From Sphingomonas sp. A2-49 (GTDB lineage Bacteria > Pseudomonadota > Alphaproteobacteria > Sphingomonadales > Sphingomonadaceae): a stretch of 64,000 bases of DNA. The stretch spans positions 62,001 to 126,000 of the forward strand of contig NZ_JAJLPA010000004.1 in NCBI RefSeq assembly GCF_025548555.1, in the 5' to 3' direction. Numbering within the stretch: the stretch's first letter is position 1; the number at the start of each line of letters is the position of its first letter. A program made the translations under genes and the position numbers. This document shows, in pieces, positions 28,266 through 36,560 of this stretch. The notes beneath the pieces are model-generated. The model was not told the origin of the DNA, searched no databases, and saw only the letters and a list, made by a program, of their open reading frames with translations.

Positions 28266-28348
28266 GATGTTCGCTCCTCGAAGGGGTTGGACGAGACGCT
28301 AACGTCGGGGGTCCCGGATCGCTCCGCCACCGCACCATCGCTCCCGGC

Positions 28349-28374
28349 GGAACGCCTGGTGGTTCCGGCACGTT
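28349..28374 (+). promoter_or_regulatory. Sigma-EcfG (general stress) promoter candidate
   Basis: GGAAC (28349-28353) and CGTT (28371-28374) are separated by exactly 17 bases, matching the alphaproteobacterial general-stress consensus GGAAC-N16/17-CGTT. The predicted start lies about 20 bases before the DUF4142 gene. Confidence 0.72.
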
Positions 28375-28401
28375 GACGCGCGCGCAGCAAGGGAGATGAA
28401 A

Positions 28402-28998
28402 ATGTTGAAGAAAACCATGGTGATCCTGTCGGCATCGACGCTGGCACTCGCCGCCTGCGGTCAGAAGACCGACACCGCCAACACGACCGACGCCAGTCTC
28501 GTCACCAACGACGGCGGCGCCTTCGACGCGGGCAATGCCGGGATGGCCGGGATGAACGCCACCGCCCCCGCGAGCGCGGGCCAGGCGTTCGCCAACACCG
28601 CGGCGGCCAGCGACGCGTTCGAGATCGCGACGTCGCGTCTCGCACTCGACATGAGCACGTCGGCGGCGGTGAAGAAATATGCGAACCAGATGATCGCGGC
28701 GCATACCGCGTCGACCGACAAGCTGAAGGCGACGACCGCCGGTCTGACCCCGGCGATCACGCCCGACGCGACGCTGACCGCGGCACAGCAGGCGACGCTC
28801 GACGCGCTGAAGACCAAGACCGGTGCGGATTTCGACGCGGCCTATATCGCCGGCCAGCAGTCCGGGCATCAGCAGACGCTCGACGCTCTGAAGGCCTATG
28901 CCGCGACCGGCGACGTGCCGGCGCTCAAGACCTTCGCGAGCGGGCTGGTGCCGACCGTCTCCGCCCATCTCAACATGGCGAAGGGCCTGAAAGCCTGA
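28402..28998 (+). CDS. DUF4142 domain lipoprotein
   Basis: This is a 198-residue protein. The ATG at 28402 is preferred over 28396 because AAGGGAG ends six bases upstream of it. A lipoprotein signal with lipobox LAAC (Cys19) is followed by a low-complexity linker and a ferritin-like four-helix DUF4142 domain (FANTAAASDAFEIATSRLA, KKYANQMIAAH, QQSGHQQTLDAL). DUF4142 proteins are periplasmic or outer-membrane-anchored and stress-associated, with no defined biochemistry. The sigma-EcfG-like promoter upstream supports a stress role. A strong terminator follows. Confidence 0.9.
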   Translation: MLKKTMVILSASTLALAACGQKTDTANTTDASLVTNDGGAFDAGNAGMAGMNATAPASAGQAFANTAAASDAFEIATSRLALDMSTSAAVKKYANQMIAAHTASTDKLKATTAGLTPAITPDATLTAAQQATLDALKTKTGADFDAAYIAGQQSGHQQTLDALKAYAATGDVPALKTFASGLVPTVSAHLNMAKGLKA

Positions 28999-29021
28999 TC
29001 GCCACGGCGACGCGGACAGGA

Positions 29022-29059
29022 AAAAGGGGGCGCCGGTCGCGAGACCGGCGCCCCCTTTT
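29022..29059. terminator. Strong bidirectional intrinsic terminator
   Basis: GGGGGCGCCGGTC (29026-29038), loop GCGA and the exact complement form a 13-base perfect stem flanked by AAAA on the left and TTTT on the right, so it can terminate both the DUF4142 gene and the convergent CsbD gene. Confidence 0.92.
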
Positions 29060-29079
29060 CGTTCGGCGACCGCGGTGGC

Positions 29080-29370
29080 TTACGCCTTCTTGCCGCGCAG
29101 CGTGTTGAGGATCGCCAGTCCGACGACACCGGCGAGCGCCGCGGCGGCGAAGGGACGGTCGTTGGCGAACTTGCGCGCCTTGTCGGCGAAGGGCGCAGCG
29201 GCGGCGGCCACGGTTTCCCTGGTATCGCCGATCGTCTTCTGCACCTTGCCGCTGATCTGGTCGGCGACGCCGGCATTCTGCGTCTGCGTGTCGCCGGTGG
29301 CGCTGCCGATCGTTTCCTTGACCTTGCCGGTAAGGTCGGTGGCGGTGCCGGCGATCTGGTCCTGGTTCAT
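29080..29370 (-). CDS. CsbD family stress protein with C-terminal membrane segment
   Basis: This 96-residue protein has an N-terminal CsbD-like repeat region (QIAGTATDLTGKVKETIG and the related QISGKVQKTIG), a linker, and a C-terminal hydrophobic helix (PFAAAALAGVVGLAILNTL) ending in a basic tail. CsbD proteins are induced by general stress; biochemical function is unknown. AGGAG lies nine bases upstream of the ATG. A near-consensus sigma-EcfG promoter lies about 35 bases upstream on the same strand. Confidence 0.88.
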   Translation of the reverse strand: MNQDQIAGTATDLTGKVKETIGSATGDTQTQNAGVADQISGKVQKTIGDTRETVAAAAAPFADKARKFANDRPFAAAALAGVVGLAILNTLRGKKA

Positions 29371-29403
29371 CTTCGTTGCTCCTGTGGAATGAGTGCGTCG
29401 GTC

Positions 29404-29428
29404 AACGCGCGGGACGGCCGGGGTTTCC
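29404..29428 (-). promoter_or_regulatory. Near-consensus sigma-EcfG promoter for CsbD
   Basis: On the minus strand GGAAA (29428-29424) and CGTT (29407-29404) are spaced by 16 bases, one mismatch from GGAAC-N16/17-CGTT, and lie 33 bases upstream of the CsbD start. The match overlaps no coding sequence. Confidence 0.5.
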
Positions 29429-29440
29429 GCAGGTGCGAAA

Positions 29441-29815
29441 TCATCCCCGCGGATAGCGCCGCGCGAGCGCGTAACCGGCGAGGTTCTTCGAGCGGCGGAC
29501 GTGGCGGACGTGCACGCGCGGGATCGCGGCGACCGCCCGGCGATAGGCGTCGAGATGCGGTTGCAGCTGCGCGCTGCGGCAGGCCCAGCGCCCCAGCGCC
29601 TGTTCGACGATCGTTCGTGCGTCGCCGACGAACAGGACGTCCTGCGCCCCCGCGGCCAGCGCGATCTCGGCGGCGTAGCGCAGCGCCAGCCATTCGGCGG
29701 TGCAATTGTCGCCCGCGCCGACGTCGTCGCGGATGTGGCTGCGGCCGCCGGTCACCACCGCGATCTCCATCCGGCCCGGGTTGGGCCGCGCGCCGCCGTC
29801 GAAATACAGCGTCAT
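29441..29815 (-). CDS. RNase H-like domain protein
   Basis: This 124-residue protein has an RNase H fold with DGGARPNP (Asp6), TAEWLAL (Glu41) and VGDA (Asp65), the first three metal-binding acids. The fourth, normally in an A-D-x-L-A motif near the end, is replaced (NLAGYALAR), so nuclease activity may be reduced or use a different residue. It belongs to the small RNase HI/reverse-transcriptase-like group rather than housekeeping rnhA. The start lies 8 bases after the amidotransferase stop, so the two form an operon. Confidence 0.8.
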   Translation of the reverse strand: MTLYFDGGARPNPGRMEIAVVTGGRSHIRDDVGAGDNCTAEWLALRYAAEIALAAGAQDVLFVGDARTIVEQALGRWACRSAQLQPHLDAYRRAVAAIPRVHVRHVRRSKNLAGYALARRYPRG

Positions 29816-29823
29816 CCGCCCGC

Positions 29824-30681
29824 TCACGCCGCGCGCCGCCGCGGTTCGACCAGCGTCGCGACGAAATTGGCGAGTTCGGTCCGCCGGCCGTCGGCCCGGG
29901 CGAACTGGCGGTCGAGCCCGAGCGCCCACAGCACCGCGCGGTCGTCGGGCGCGTCGTGCAGCCGGTCGAGCAGCGCCGCCTGCCGTTCCACCCCGGCCTC
30001 GTCGTCCGCCAGCCCGGCGGCGACCAGATCCTCCGCCTGGCGGCGCAGCGCCACGGCGATCTCCCCCGGCGCGAGTTCGGGGTGATATTGCACGCCCCAG
30101 AAGATGCCGCCGTCGTGGCGGATTTCCGCCGCCTGCACGCGGGTGACGGCGTTGCCGGCGAGCAGCACGCCGCCCGGCGGCAGCGTCTCGACCTCGTCGC
30201 CGTGGATCGCGGGTGCGTCCCACGCCGGCGGCCGCCCGGCGAGCAGCGGATGGTCCCGCCCCGCGTCGGTGCGCACGATGCGGCGCGCGACCCCGGCCTC
30301 GATCCGCTCCGGCATCCTGCGGACGCGCCCGCCCGCCGCCGCGACCGCGAGTTGCAGGCCCGCGCACGATCCGAACGCGGGCGTTCCGCTGGCGAAGACC
30401 GCGCGCATGAAGGCAAGCTGGCGGCGGACCTCCGCCGTATCGTCGTAGACGTGGAGCGGCGAGCCGGTGACGAACACCGCATCGTAGCGCGCGAGCTGAT
30501 GCGGGGTCGGCGCCTCCGCATCGGCGTCGGCGGGGGCGATGCGGGTGATCCGCGCACCCGCATACATCTGTTGCAGCGTCGCGCCGTAGCTTTCGCCCGA
30601 ACTCCTGCCGGTATGGGCGCGCCGGGCCGCGCGTTCGTCGGGCGTTTCGCTCTCGGCGACGAGGAAATGGTACAAGGTCAT
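29824..30681 (-). CDS. Class I glutamine amidotransferase-like protein
   Basis: This 285-residue protein has the GATase1 triad: Cys106 in GSCAGLQ, and His200 and Glu202 in VQYHPE. The first third carries VFVTGSPLHVYDD, typical of stand-alone GMP-synthase-like amidotransferases, and a C-terminal extension of about 80 residues is helical. It probably hydrolyses a gamma-glutamyl bond or supplies ammonia to an unknown partner; no partner synthetase is nearby. The upstream region is shared with a divergent alpha/beta hydrolase. Confidence 0.87.
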   Translation of the reverse strand: MTLYHFLVAESETPDERAARRAHTGRSSGESYGATLQQMYAGARITRIAPADADAEAPTPHQLARYDAVFVTGSPLHVYDDTAEVRRQLAFMRAVFASGTPAFGSCAGLQLAVAAAGGRVRRMPERIEAGVARRIVRTDAGRDHPLLAGRPPAWDAPAIHGDEVETLPPGGVLLAGNAVTRVQAAEIRHDGGIFWGVQYHPELAPGEIAVALRRQAEDLVAAGLADDEAGVERQAALLDRLHDAPDDRAVLWALGLDRQFARADGRRTELANFVATLVEPRRRAA

Positions 30682-30873
30682 GGGACTTTCGCTGCTGTGC
30701 GCATGCCAACGCACCAGCATCGATCGGGTCCATGCCGCCGACCCGAACGGCGCGCGATTGCGACGATCCGATCGCCCGACGCGCCATCCGTGCTCTTCGC
30801 TGGCCGTCGCCGCGATCTGCGGGCACAATCGCCGCTCTGGCGCGTGACCGCGCGCATGACGACGGAGGCGATG

Positions 30874-31905
30874 ATGCGGACGACCCGGCGGGACCTGTTG
30901 CGCGCGGGCGGTGCGGCGTGGCTGCTGGCGCAGGCGCCGCGTGCCCTGGCCCAGTCGCGCTTCGCCACCGTCGATCCGGAGATGCGCGACGATCTTGCCC
31001 TGCTGGTGCCGATGGACGCCACCGCCGCGACGCTCGCCGCCTTCCGCCACCGGCCGGCGGCCCCGCACGCCCATCCGGCCCCGCCGTCCGCGCTCGCCGC
31101 GCTGCGCCTGCCCGCGGTCACGATACCGGGCCTCCCCGGCGAACCGCCGGTGCGGACGGTGCAGTTCGACGGCGCGCCGGGACGCACCGGCCGCGGCGCG
31201 GTCGTGTGGCTGCACGGCGGCGGCTATGTCGCCGGATCGGCGGGCATCCCGGTGCCGCTGCGCGAGGCGGCCCGGGCGCATGGCTGGCTGGTCGTCGCGG
31301 TCGATTACCGGCTGGCGCCGGAGGCGCGGCTGGCGGCGTCGCTCGCGGACAATTACGCCGCCCTGCGCTGGGTGCACGACCAGGCCGCGTCTCTGGGGGT
31401 CGACCGCACACGCATCGCGATCGGCGGGGCGAGCGCTGGCGGCGGCCATGCGGCGATGTTGGCGCTCCACGCACGCGACCGTGGCGAGGTGCCGGTGCGC
31501 CATCAGGTGCTGATCTATCCGATGCTCGACGACCGCACCGGCAGCAGCCGCGCGGCGCGGCCGGGAACGGGGACGTTCGTCTGGACCGCGGCGTCGAACC
31601 GCTTCGGCTGGACGGCGCTGCTCGGTGTGCCCGCGGGCGGCACTGCGGTACCGGCGCGCCTCGTACCCGCGCGGCGCAGCGACCTCGCCGGCCTGCCGTC
31701 CGCCTTCGTCGGCGTCGGGACGCTCGACCTCTTCCTCGACGAGGACGTCGCCTATGCCGGCGCGCTGGCGGCGGCGGGCGTGCCGGTCGACCTGGCGGTG
31801 GTGCCGGCGGCTTTCCATGCGTTTGACGGCGTGGCGCCGACGGCGCGCGCGTCGCGCGATTTCACCGCGCGCTGGGTCGCCGGACTGGTCGCCGCCCTTG
31901 CCTGA
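30874..31905 (+). CDS. Tat-exported alpha/beta hydrolase (hormone-sensitive lipase type)
   Basis: This is a 343-residue protein. The ATG at 30874 follows GGAGG by five bases; ATGs at 30856 and 30871 are less well placed. A twin-arginine signal (TTRRDLLRAGG) is followed by the HGGGY oxyanion motif, VDYRLAPE, the nucleophile elbow GGASAGG, and late Asp and His (LDLFLDE, FHAFDG), as in hormone-sensitive-lipase esterases. It would hydrolyse small acyl esters in the periplasm. No clear pathway link exists to its neighbours. Confidence 0.9.
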   Translation: MRTTRRDLLRAGGAAWLLAQAPRALAQSRFATVDPEMRDDLALLVPMDATAATLAAFRHRPAAPHAHPAPPSALAALRLPAVTIPGLPGEPPVRTVQFDGAPGRTGRGAVVWLHGGGYVAGSAGIPVPLREAARAHGWLVVAVDYRLAPEARLAASLADNYAALRWVHDQAASLGVDRTRIAIGGASAGGGHAAMLALHARDRGEVPVRHQVLIYPMLDDRTGSSRAARPGTGTFVWTAASNRFGWTALLGVPAGGTAVPARLVPARRSDLAGLPSAFVGVGTLDLFLDEDVAYAGALAAAGVPVDLAVVPAAFHAFDGVAPTARASRDFTARWVAGLVAALA

Positions 31906-31975
31906 CGGAACGGGTGCGACGCTGCGGCGCTTTACTCCGCGAACGCGAGCATCCGCTCGCCCACGAGGAACGATC

Positions 31976-32230
31976 ATGGCCGAAACCCGCGAAGCGACCC
32001 TGTACCGCATGGTGCTGCCCGACCACATCTGTCCGTTCGGCGTGCGCGCCAAGCAGATTTTGCAGGCGGAGGGGTTCACCGTCGACGACCGCATCCTGCG
32101 TTCGCGCGAGGAGGTCGATGCCTTCAAGGCCGAACATGGCGTCGACACCACGCCGCTCGTCTTCATCGACGGCGAACAGGTCGGCGGCAGCGACGCGCTG
32201 GAACGCTATCTGGCGTCATCCGCCGCCTGA
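31976..32230 (+). CDS. Glutaredoxin-like protein
   Basis: This 84-residue thioredoxin-fold protein has a CPFG active site (Cys19, single cysteine), a cis-proline region TTPLVFIDG and the glutathione-binding GGSDAL. It resembles small monothiol-type glutaredoxins found next to glutathione-linked proteins, although the CPFG site differs from the CGFS of iron-sulphur carriers. GAGGA precedes the ATG. A weak GGAAC-N16-CGCT match lies upstream at 31907-31931. Confidence 0.85.
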   Translation: MAETREATLYRMVLPDHICPFGVRAKQILQAEGFTVDDRILRSREEVDAFKAEHGVDTTPLVFIDGEQVGGSDALERYLASSAA

Positions 32231-32236
32231 CGCGAT

Positions 32237-34951
32237 TCAGTCCCGGCCGTTGTCCTTTTCACGGTGGCGGCCGGGCGTATCGGGCGCGACGATGGGCGTG
32301 GCGTCGAGCGCGGCGGGCACCAGCGCCAGCGTCTGGATCGCCGCCAGCCCCCATTGCGCCGCGGCATTGGTCGAAACGCCCGGCCATTCGACCACGCCCC
32401 CCGCCTCGTGGCGTGGATCGCGCGGCCAGGTGCCGAGGCCGGCATCGCCCGACAGGAACTCGCCCGCCGCCCGCGCCGCGAGCGCGGCGTCCCTGTCCTC
32501 GAACGCGGCATAGGCGGTGAGGCGAGAATGCCCCTCGCGCAGGTTGCGCGGCCCGAACGGCGGGCCGAAGCGGGCGAGATACGCCGCCTGCGGCGCGTTG
32601 TACCAGCGGCAATAGTCGAGCCACGCGGCCCGATAGCGCGGCACGTCGAGCAGGCGGATCAGCTCGCTGCTGACCTCGACCGCGCCGAAGACCGCGTTGA
32701 GGTGCGACAGCGTGATCTTGCGGTTCTGGTCGACGAAGCGGCCCGATGCCATGTCGAACGGCGCGCTGCCCGTCATCCAGCCGTGCGGCAGGCGCCCAAT
32801 GCTGTCGAGCCCGGCGAGGATCCGGTCACGCCAGCGCACGTCGCCGGTCCGCTCCCATTCGGTCAGCCATGCCGCGGCGAGCGGGCACCAGGTGGTGCCG
32901 AAGGTCATCTCGATCGTGCCCGCGGGCAGGACGGGACGTTTCGCACCCGGCACCTTGCGGCCGATCTCCACATCGGCAAGCGTCCGGTCGGAATCGACGA
33001 GGTCGTGGAGCAGGTCGCCGACCCGCTCGTCGGCGGTCAGGTAATAGAAGATGCGGCGATAGCTCGCGTTGCTGACCCGCGGCTGTTTCGAACTGTCGCT
33101 CCAGTGCTGGACGCCATGGCGCGTGCCCATCCCCCGGAACCGGCCGGTATGATAGACGTCGACCTCGCCGGTATGGCGCGTCATCGCCTCGGCGAAGCGG
33201 AACGCCTGCGGGTCGCCGGTCCGCAGCACCTGCGTCCACAGCCACAGGTCGGGCGACAATTCGCTGTTCGCCCAGGCGAACCCGCCGATGTCGTAGCGCC
33301 ATTGATGCCGGTCGGCGTCATAGGTGTGCATGACGTCGCCGTGGTTCCAGAATCCGTACCACGACCGCCGGTCGACCTCGCCCGCGTAGAAATCGATCAG
33401 GTTGACGAGCTGGTCCTCGATCGCTTTGCGATTGGGCGTCGAACGGTCGGGCAGGCCCCAGTCGCCGAACACCTGCGCCGCATGCAGATGGTCTGGTGCT
33501 GTCATCAGCTGCGGCGGCTGCGCCTGCATCGTCGCCATCGCCGCCAGCGTCGCGGTGGGCGGCGTCGCGGGCAGCGCCCACAGCATCAGTTCGCTGGTGC
33601 GCGCGATCCCCGACGCATCGTCCCAGCCCGGCTCGTAATCCTCGTAGGTGACCGACAGGCCCTGGTTCTGCGCGTCATAGCCCTCCATCCCCATCGTTCC
33701 GTGATAGGGGCGCAGGTCCATCGCCGGTGCCTCGGGCGACCACAGCCATGCGGTCAGCTGCGCGGTGTCCCCGGTGGCGCCGTCGATGTGGAGCGCGCTC
33801 GGGTGACGCTGCCAAAAATAGCGGACGCCGATCGCCGCGCCGCCGGCGGGGCCGCCGACATAGGCGAGGCCGGGCGCACGCCGCCCCTCGCCCCCGTCGA
33901 TCCAGCCCTGTCCGGGCGCGGTCCGCTTGGTGATCGCGAAGCCGTTGGCGTTGGGCTGTTCCAGCCGGAAATCGCCCCATGCCGGTATCCGCTCCAGAAC
34001 GTCGCGGACCGCGGGCGCCATTTGCTCCAGCGGCGGCACCGCCTGCCCCGCCACCTGTGCGTCGCGAAACGCCTTGCCGGGATCGCGGCGCAGGCCGGTG
34101 AGCGGCCGGACGCCCTCGGCGAACATCTGGCGATCGGTGGCGATACGGACGTGGCGGTCGTGCAGCGCCCCCGTCATCGGCACCGCCGCCCGTATTCCGA
34201 GCGACGACAGGAAGTCCTTCGCCGGATCGCCGTCGAACACCACGCTGTGGACGATGCGCAGGCCCGCCGAACCCGCATAGGCGTACAGGCGGACGGTGAA
34301 CGGCATCCAGGCGCGCGCGCCGGCGGTGTGCCGCCCCTCGATCTTCACCACGGCGCGTACCGGCCCGCGCTGTTCGACGGTCACGCGCTCGATCGTGCCG
34401 CCGAACGGCGTCGGCTCGCCGTGCAGCGGATCGGCGCGCACGCCGCCTACCAGCGTGACCGGGCCGAGCAGCGCGCGGCCGTCCCGGCTTGCAGACCGGA
34501 TCAGCGCCGCGCCCGCAGGGGCGATATCCCAACGCAGATCGCCGACCCGGATCGTGACCGCATCCGCACTTTCGGTCACGCGGACCGGTTGCGCAGGGGC
34601 GATCTCGCGACCCTGCACGACCGTCACATCCGTAGGCGCGACGTCGGCGGGGATCGCATGCGCGCTCCATTTGATCGATCCGTCGGGCCAGGTCGCCGTC
34701 GTCCAGCTCTGGGCCGGCACGCCGACGCCGCCCGCCCGGACCGACAGGCGCGCGTTGCGCTTCAGCGTGCCGCGCGGCCAGGCGGCGCCGAAGGTCTGGC
34801 CGGCATGCATCGCCGGGGCCGCGCCGTCGATCCACCGCACCGGGGCCGCCACGAACGCCGGTGCGGGCGCGGCGCGGACCGTCGCGGGGAACAGTGCGGC
34901 GGCGCCACCGAGCAGGCCGGCGCGCAGGGTTTCGCGGCGGTTGGGATGCAT
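32237..34951 (-). CDS. PcRGLX/YetA-like rhamnogalacturonan lyase family protein, Tat-exported
   Basis: The protein has about 904 residues from the ATG at 34951, which has GGAGAC upstream; the ATG at 34963 overlapping the previous stop would add four residues. A twin-arginine signal (NRRETLRAGLLGG) precedes an N-terminal RIFT-type beta-barrel (about 40-330), then a long alpha-helical toroid-like region with WYGFWNHGDVMH, YDIGGFAWANSEL and EMTFGTTWCPLA. It resembles exo-acting rhamnogalacturonan lyases of the PcRGLX/YetA group. It should act on RG-I chains in the periplasm, together with the DUF6250 protein and the divergent acetylesterases. Confidence 0.82.
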   Translation of the reverse strand: MHPNRRETLRAGLLGGAAALFPATVRAAPAPAFVAAPVRWIDGAAPAMHAGQTFGAAWPRGTLKRNARLSVRAGGVGVPAQSWTTATWPDGSIKWSAHAIPADVAPTDVTVVQGREIAPAQPVRVTESADAVTIRVGDLRWDIAPAGAALIRSASRDGRALLGPVTLVGGVRADPLHGEPTPFGGTIERVTVEQRGPVRAVVKIEGRHTAGARAWMPFTVRLYAYAGSAGLRIVHSVVFDGDPAKDFLSSLGIRAAVPMTGALHDRHVRIATDRQMFAEGVRPLTGLRRDPGKAFRDAQVAGQAVPPLEQMAPAVRDVLERIPAWGDFRLEQPNANGFAITKRTAPGQGWIDGGEGRRAPGLAYVGGPAGGAAIGVRYFWQRHPSALHIDGATGDTAQLTAWLWSPEAPAMDLRPYHGTMGMEGYDAQNQGLSVTYEDYEPGWDDASGIARTSELMLWALPATPPTATLAAMATMQAQPPQLMTAPDHLHAAQVFGDWGLPDRSTPNRKAIEDQLVNLIDFYAGEVDRRSWYGFWNHGDVMHTYDADRHQWRYDIGGFAWANSELSPDLWLWTQVLRTGDPQAFRFAEAMTRHTGEVDVYHTGRFRGMGTRHGVQHWSDSSKQPRVSNASYRRIFYYLTADERVGDLLHDLVDSDRTLADVEIGRKVPGAKRPVLPAGTIEMTFGTTWCPLAAAWLTEWERTGDVRWRDRILAGLDSIGRLPHGWMTGSAPFDMASGRFVDQNRKITLSHLNAVFGAVEVSSELIRLLDVPRYRAAWLDYCRWYNAPQAAYLARFGPPFGPRNLREGHSRLTAYAAFEDRDAALAARAAGEFLSGDAGLGTWPRDPRHEAGGVVEWPGVSTNAAAQWGLAAIQTLALVPAALDATPIVAPDTPGRHREKDNGRD

Positions 34952-34962
34952 GATCGTCTCCA

Positions 34963-35604
34963 TCAGCGGCGCGTCACCGTCACACGGCGGATGCGCAGGT
35001 GGCTCCAGGTCGTCCGCAGCGCCCAATGGCCGCGCGTGTAGGGCCGCGGGTCGGCGAGCGCGAACAGGGGCCGCCCGTCGCGCATCACCGCGATCCGGCC
35101 GCCGTCGGCGATCAGTGCGATCCGCGTCCAGACGTCGGGACGCAGCATCGCCGCGGGCGTCGCCAGATCGTGTTCGGGCAACAGCGGGCGATTGCCGGGC
35201 TCGCCGACATAGCGGCGCAGCCGCGTCGTGGTGTTCCCGTTGCCGCCGATCCCGACGTAATAGGTCTTGAGGTCGTCATAGGCGGCGAAGGCGCCGCTGC
35301 GGCGATGCGCCAGCACCGATCCGCCGTCGCGATTCGTCGCCATCCAGAAGGCGTTGAGGTCGCTGACCCGGTCGTTCGCGCCGCCGGCTGCGACCGCCAT
35401 CGCCTCGAACCGGATCGTCACCGGTCCGACGACCGGGCGCCGCCACCACAGGGTCAGACCCTTGGGCGTGTCGATGTCGATGACGCCGTCCCGCTCGGTG
35501 ACGTGCGCATCGGGCGATTCGCCCTCGATGCGCCAGTCGGACAGGCGCGCCGCCGCGGGTGCGGAGGTGGTGAGCGCGATCAGCATAGCCATTCGTCCGA
35601 CCAT
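34963..35604 (-). CDS. DUF6250 domain secreted protein
   Basis: This 213-residue protein has an N-terminal signal (AMLIALTTSAPAAA). The rest is a beta-sandwich of concanavalin type with motifs TLWWRRPV, LNAFWMAT, YYVGIGGNGNTTTRLRRY and a terminal LRIRRVTVTRR, recognisable as DUF6250, a family often beside YetA-like lyases. It is probably a carbohydrate-binding or glycosidase accessory protein. AAGGAGG lies seven bases before the ATG. It shares its promoter region with the divergent acetylesterase. Confidence 0.75.
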   Translation of the reverse strand: MVGRMAMLIALTTSAPAAARLSDWRIEGESPDAHVTERDGVIDIDTPKGLTLWWRRPVVGPVTIRFEAMAVAAGGANDRVSDLNAFWMATNRDGGSVLAHRRSGAFAAYDDLKTYYVGIGGNGNTTTRLRRYVGEPGNRPLLPEHDLATPAAMLRPDVWTRIALIADGGRIAVMRDGRPLFALADPRPYTRGHWALRTTWSHLRIRRVTVTRR

Positions 35605-35774
35605 CGGCCCGCCTCCTTCCGCGCGCTCTGCCGGCGCCCGCCCTGCCTACGCCGCCCGACGGGGCTTGCCAAGGCTTTCCCGGATAATCGCTCGGTATCT
35701 CACATAATGGCAGTTGCGTGGACCGTCGGACGGACGCATGATGCGGAACGAAAGAATATCATGTGGAGAGCGTC

Positions 35775-36560
35775 ATGAAAGCTGCCCTGTTCGCGATTGC
35801 GGCGATGACGCTGCTTACCCGTGCGGCGGATCCCGCGCCGCCCCGCATCGTCATCGCCAGCGATTCGACCGCGCAGGACTATAAGGCGGAGAAATATCCG
35901 CAGTCCGGCTGGGGCACGATGCTGCGCTGCGCCGTGCCCGGCGTGACGGTGGAGAATCGCGCGATCGGCGGTCGCAGCACCAACAGCTTCATCCGCGAGG
36001 GCCGGCTCGACGCCATCGCCAGCGACCTGCGCAGGGGCGACACGCTGCTGATCCAGTTCGGCCACAACGACGCGAGCGCCGACAAGCCCGAACGCTACAC
36101 GACGGTGCCGCAATACGAACAGAACCTCGTCCGCTTCCTCGCCGTCGCGAAGGCCGCTGGCGCGAAGGCGGTGATCCTGACCCCCGTCGCGCGCCGCGAC
36201 TTCAAGGACGGCGTCGAACAGCCGAGCTTTCCCGCCTATGCCGATGCGGCGCGCAGGGTCGCCAGGCAGACGCATACCCCGCTGATCGACCTGGGGCGGA
36301 CGTCGCAGGCCTGGGTCCAGGCGGCGGGGCCGGAGGCGGCCAAGGCCTATTACCTGCACTATGACGGCGCGGCGGGGGCGCCGGGCTATCCCAACGGCGT
36401 CGCCGACGACACGCATTTCAGCGAGCTGGGGGCGCGGCGGGTGGCGGATCTGGTCGCGACCGGACTGAAGGCGACGCGCCTGCCGATCGCCCGGCGGGTG
36501 ACGCCGCACGTCCCCGCGCTGACGCGGACGACGCCGGCGGGCGGGCCGTCGTGCGGCTGA
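35775..36560 (+). CDS. Rhamnogalacturonan acetylesterase (CE12, SGNH fold)
   Basis: This 261-residue secreted protein starts at the ATG at 35775 (GGAGAG four bases upstream; the ATG at 35763 is inside that context). SGNH blocks are SDSTAQDY (Ser31), GGRSTNSFI, QFGHND and DDTHFSELG with the catalytic Asp and His. This block set is diagnostic of CE12 rhamnogalacturonan acetylesterases, which remove acetyl groups from RG-I before lyase cleavage. The last ~30 residues (Thr/Pro-rich) are an extension. It overlaps the next gene by 10 bases. Confidence 0.92.
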   Translation: MKAALFAIAAMTLLTRAADPAPPRIVIASDSTAQDYKAEKYPQSGWGTMLRCAVPGVTVENRAIGGRSTNSFIREGRLDAIASDLRRGDTLLIQFGHNDASADKPERYTTVPQYEQNLVRFLAVAKAAGAKAVILTPVARRDFKDGVEQPSFPAYADAARRVARQTHTPLIDLGRTSQAWVQAAGPEAAKAYYLHYDGAAGAPGYPNGVADDTHFSELGARRVADLVATGLKATRLPIARRVTPHVPALTRTTPAGGPSCG

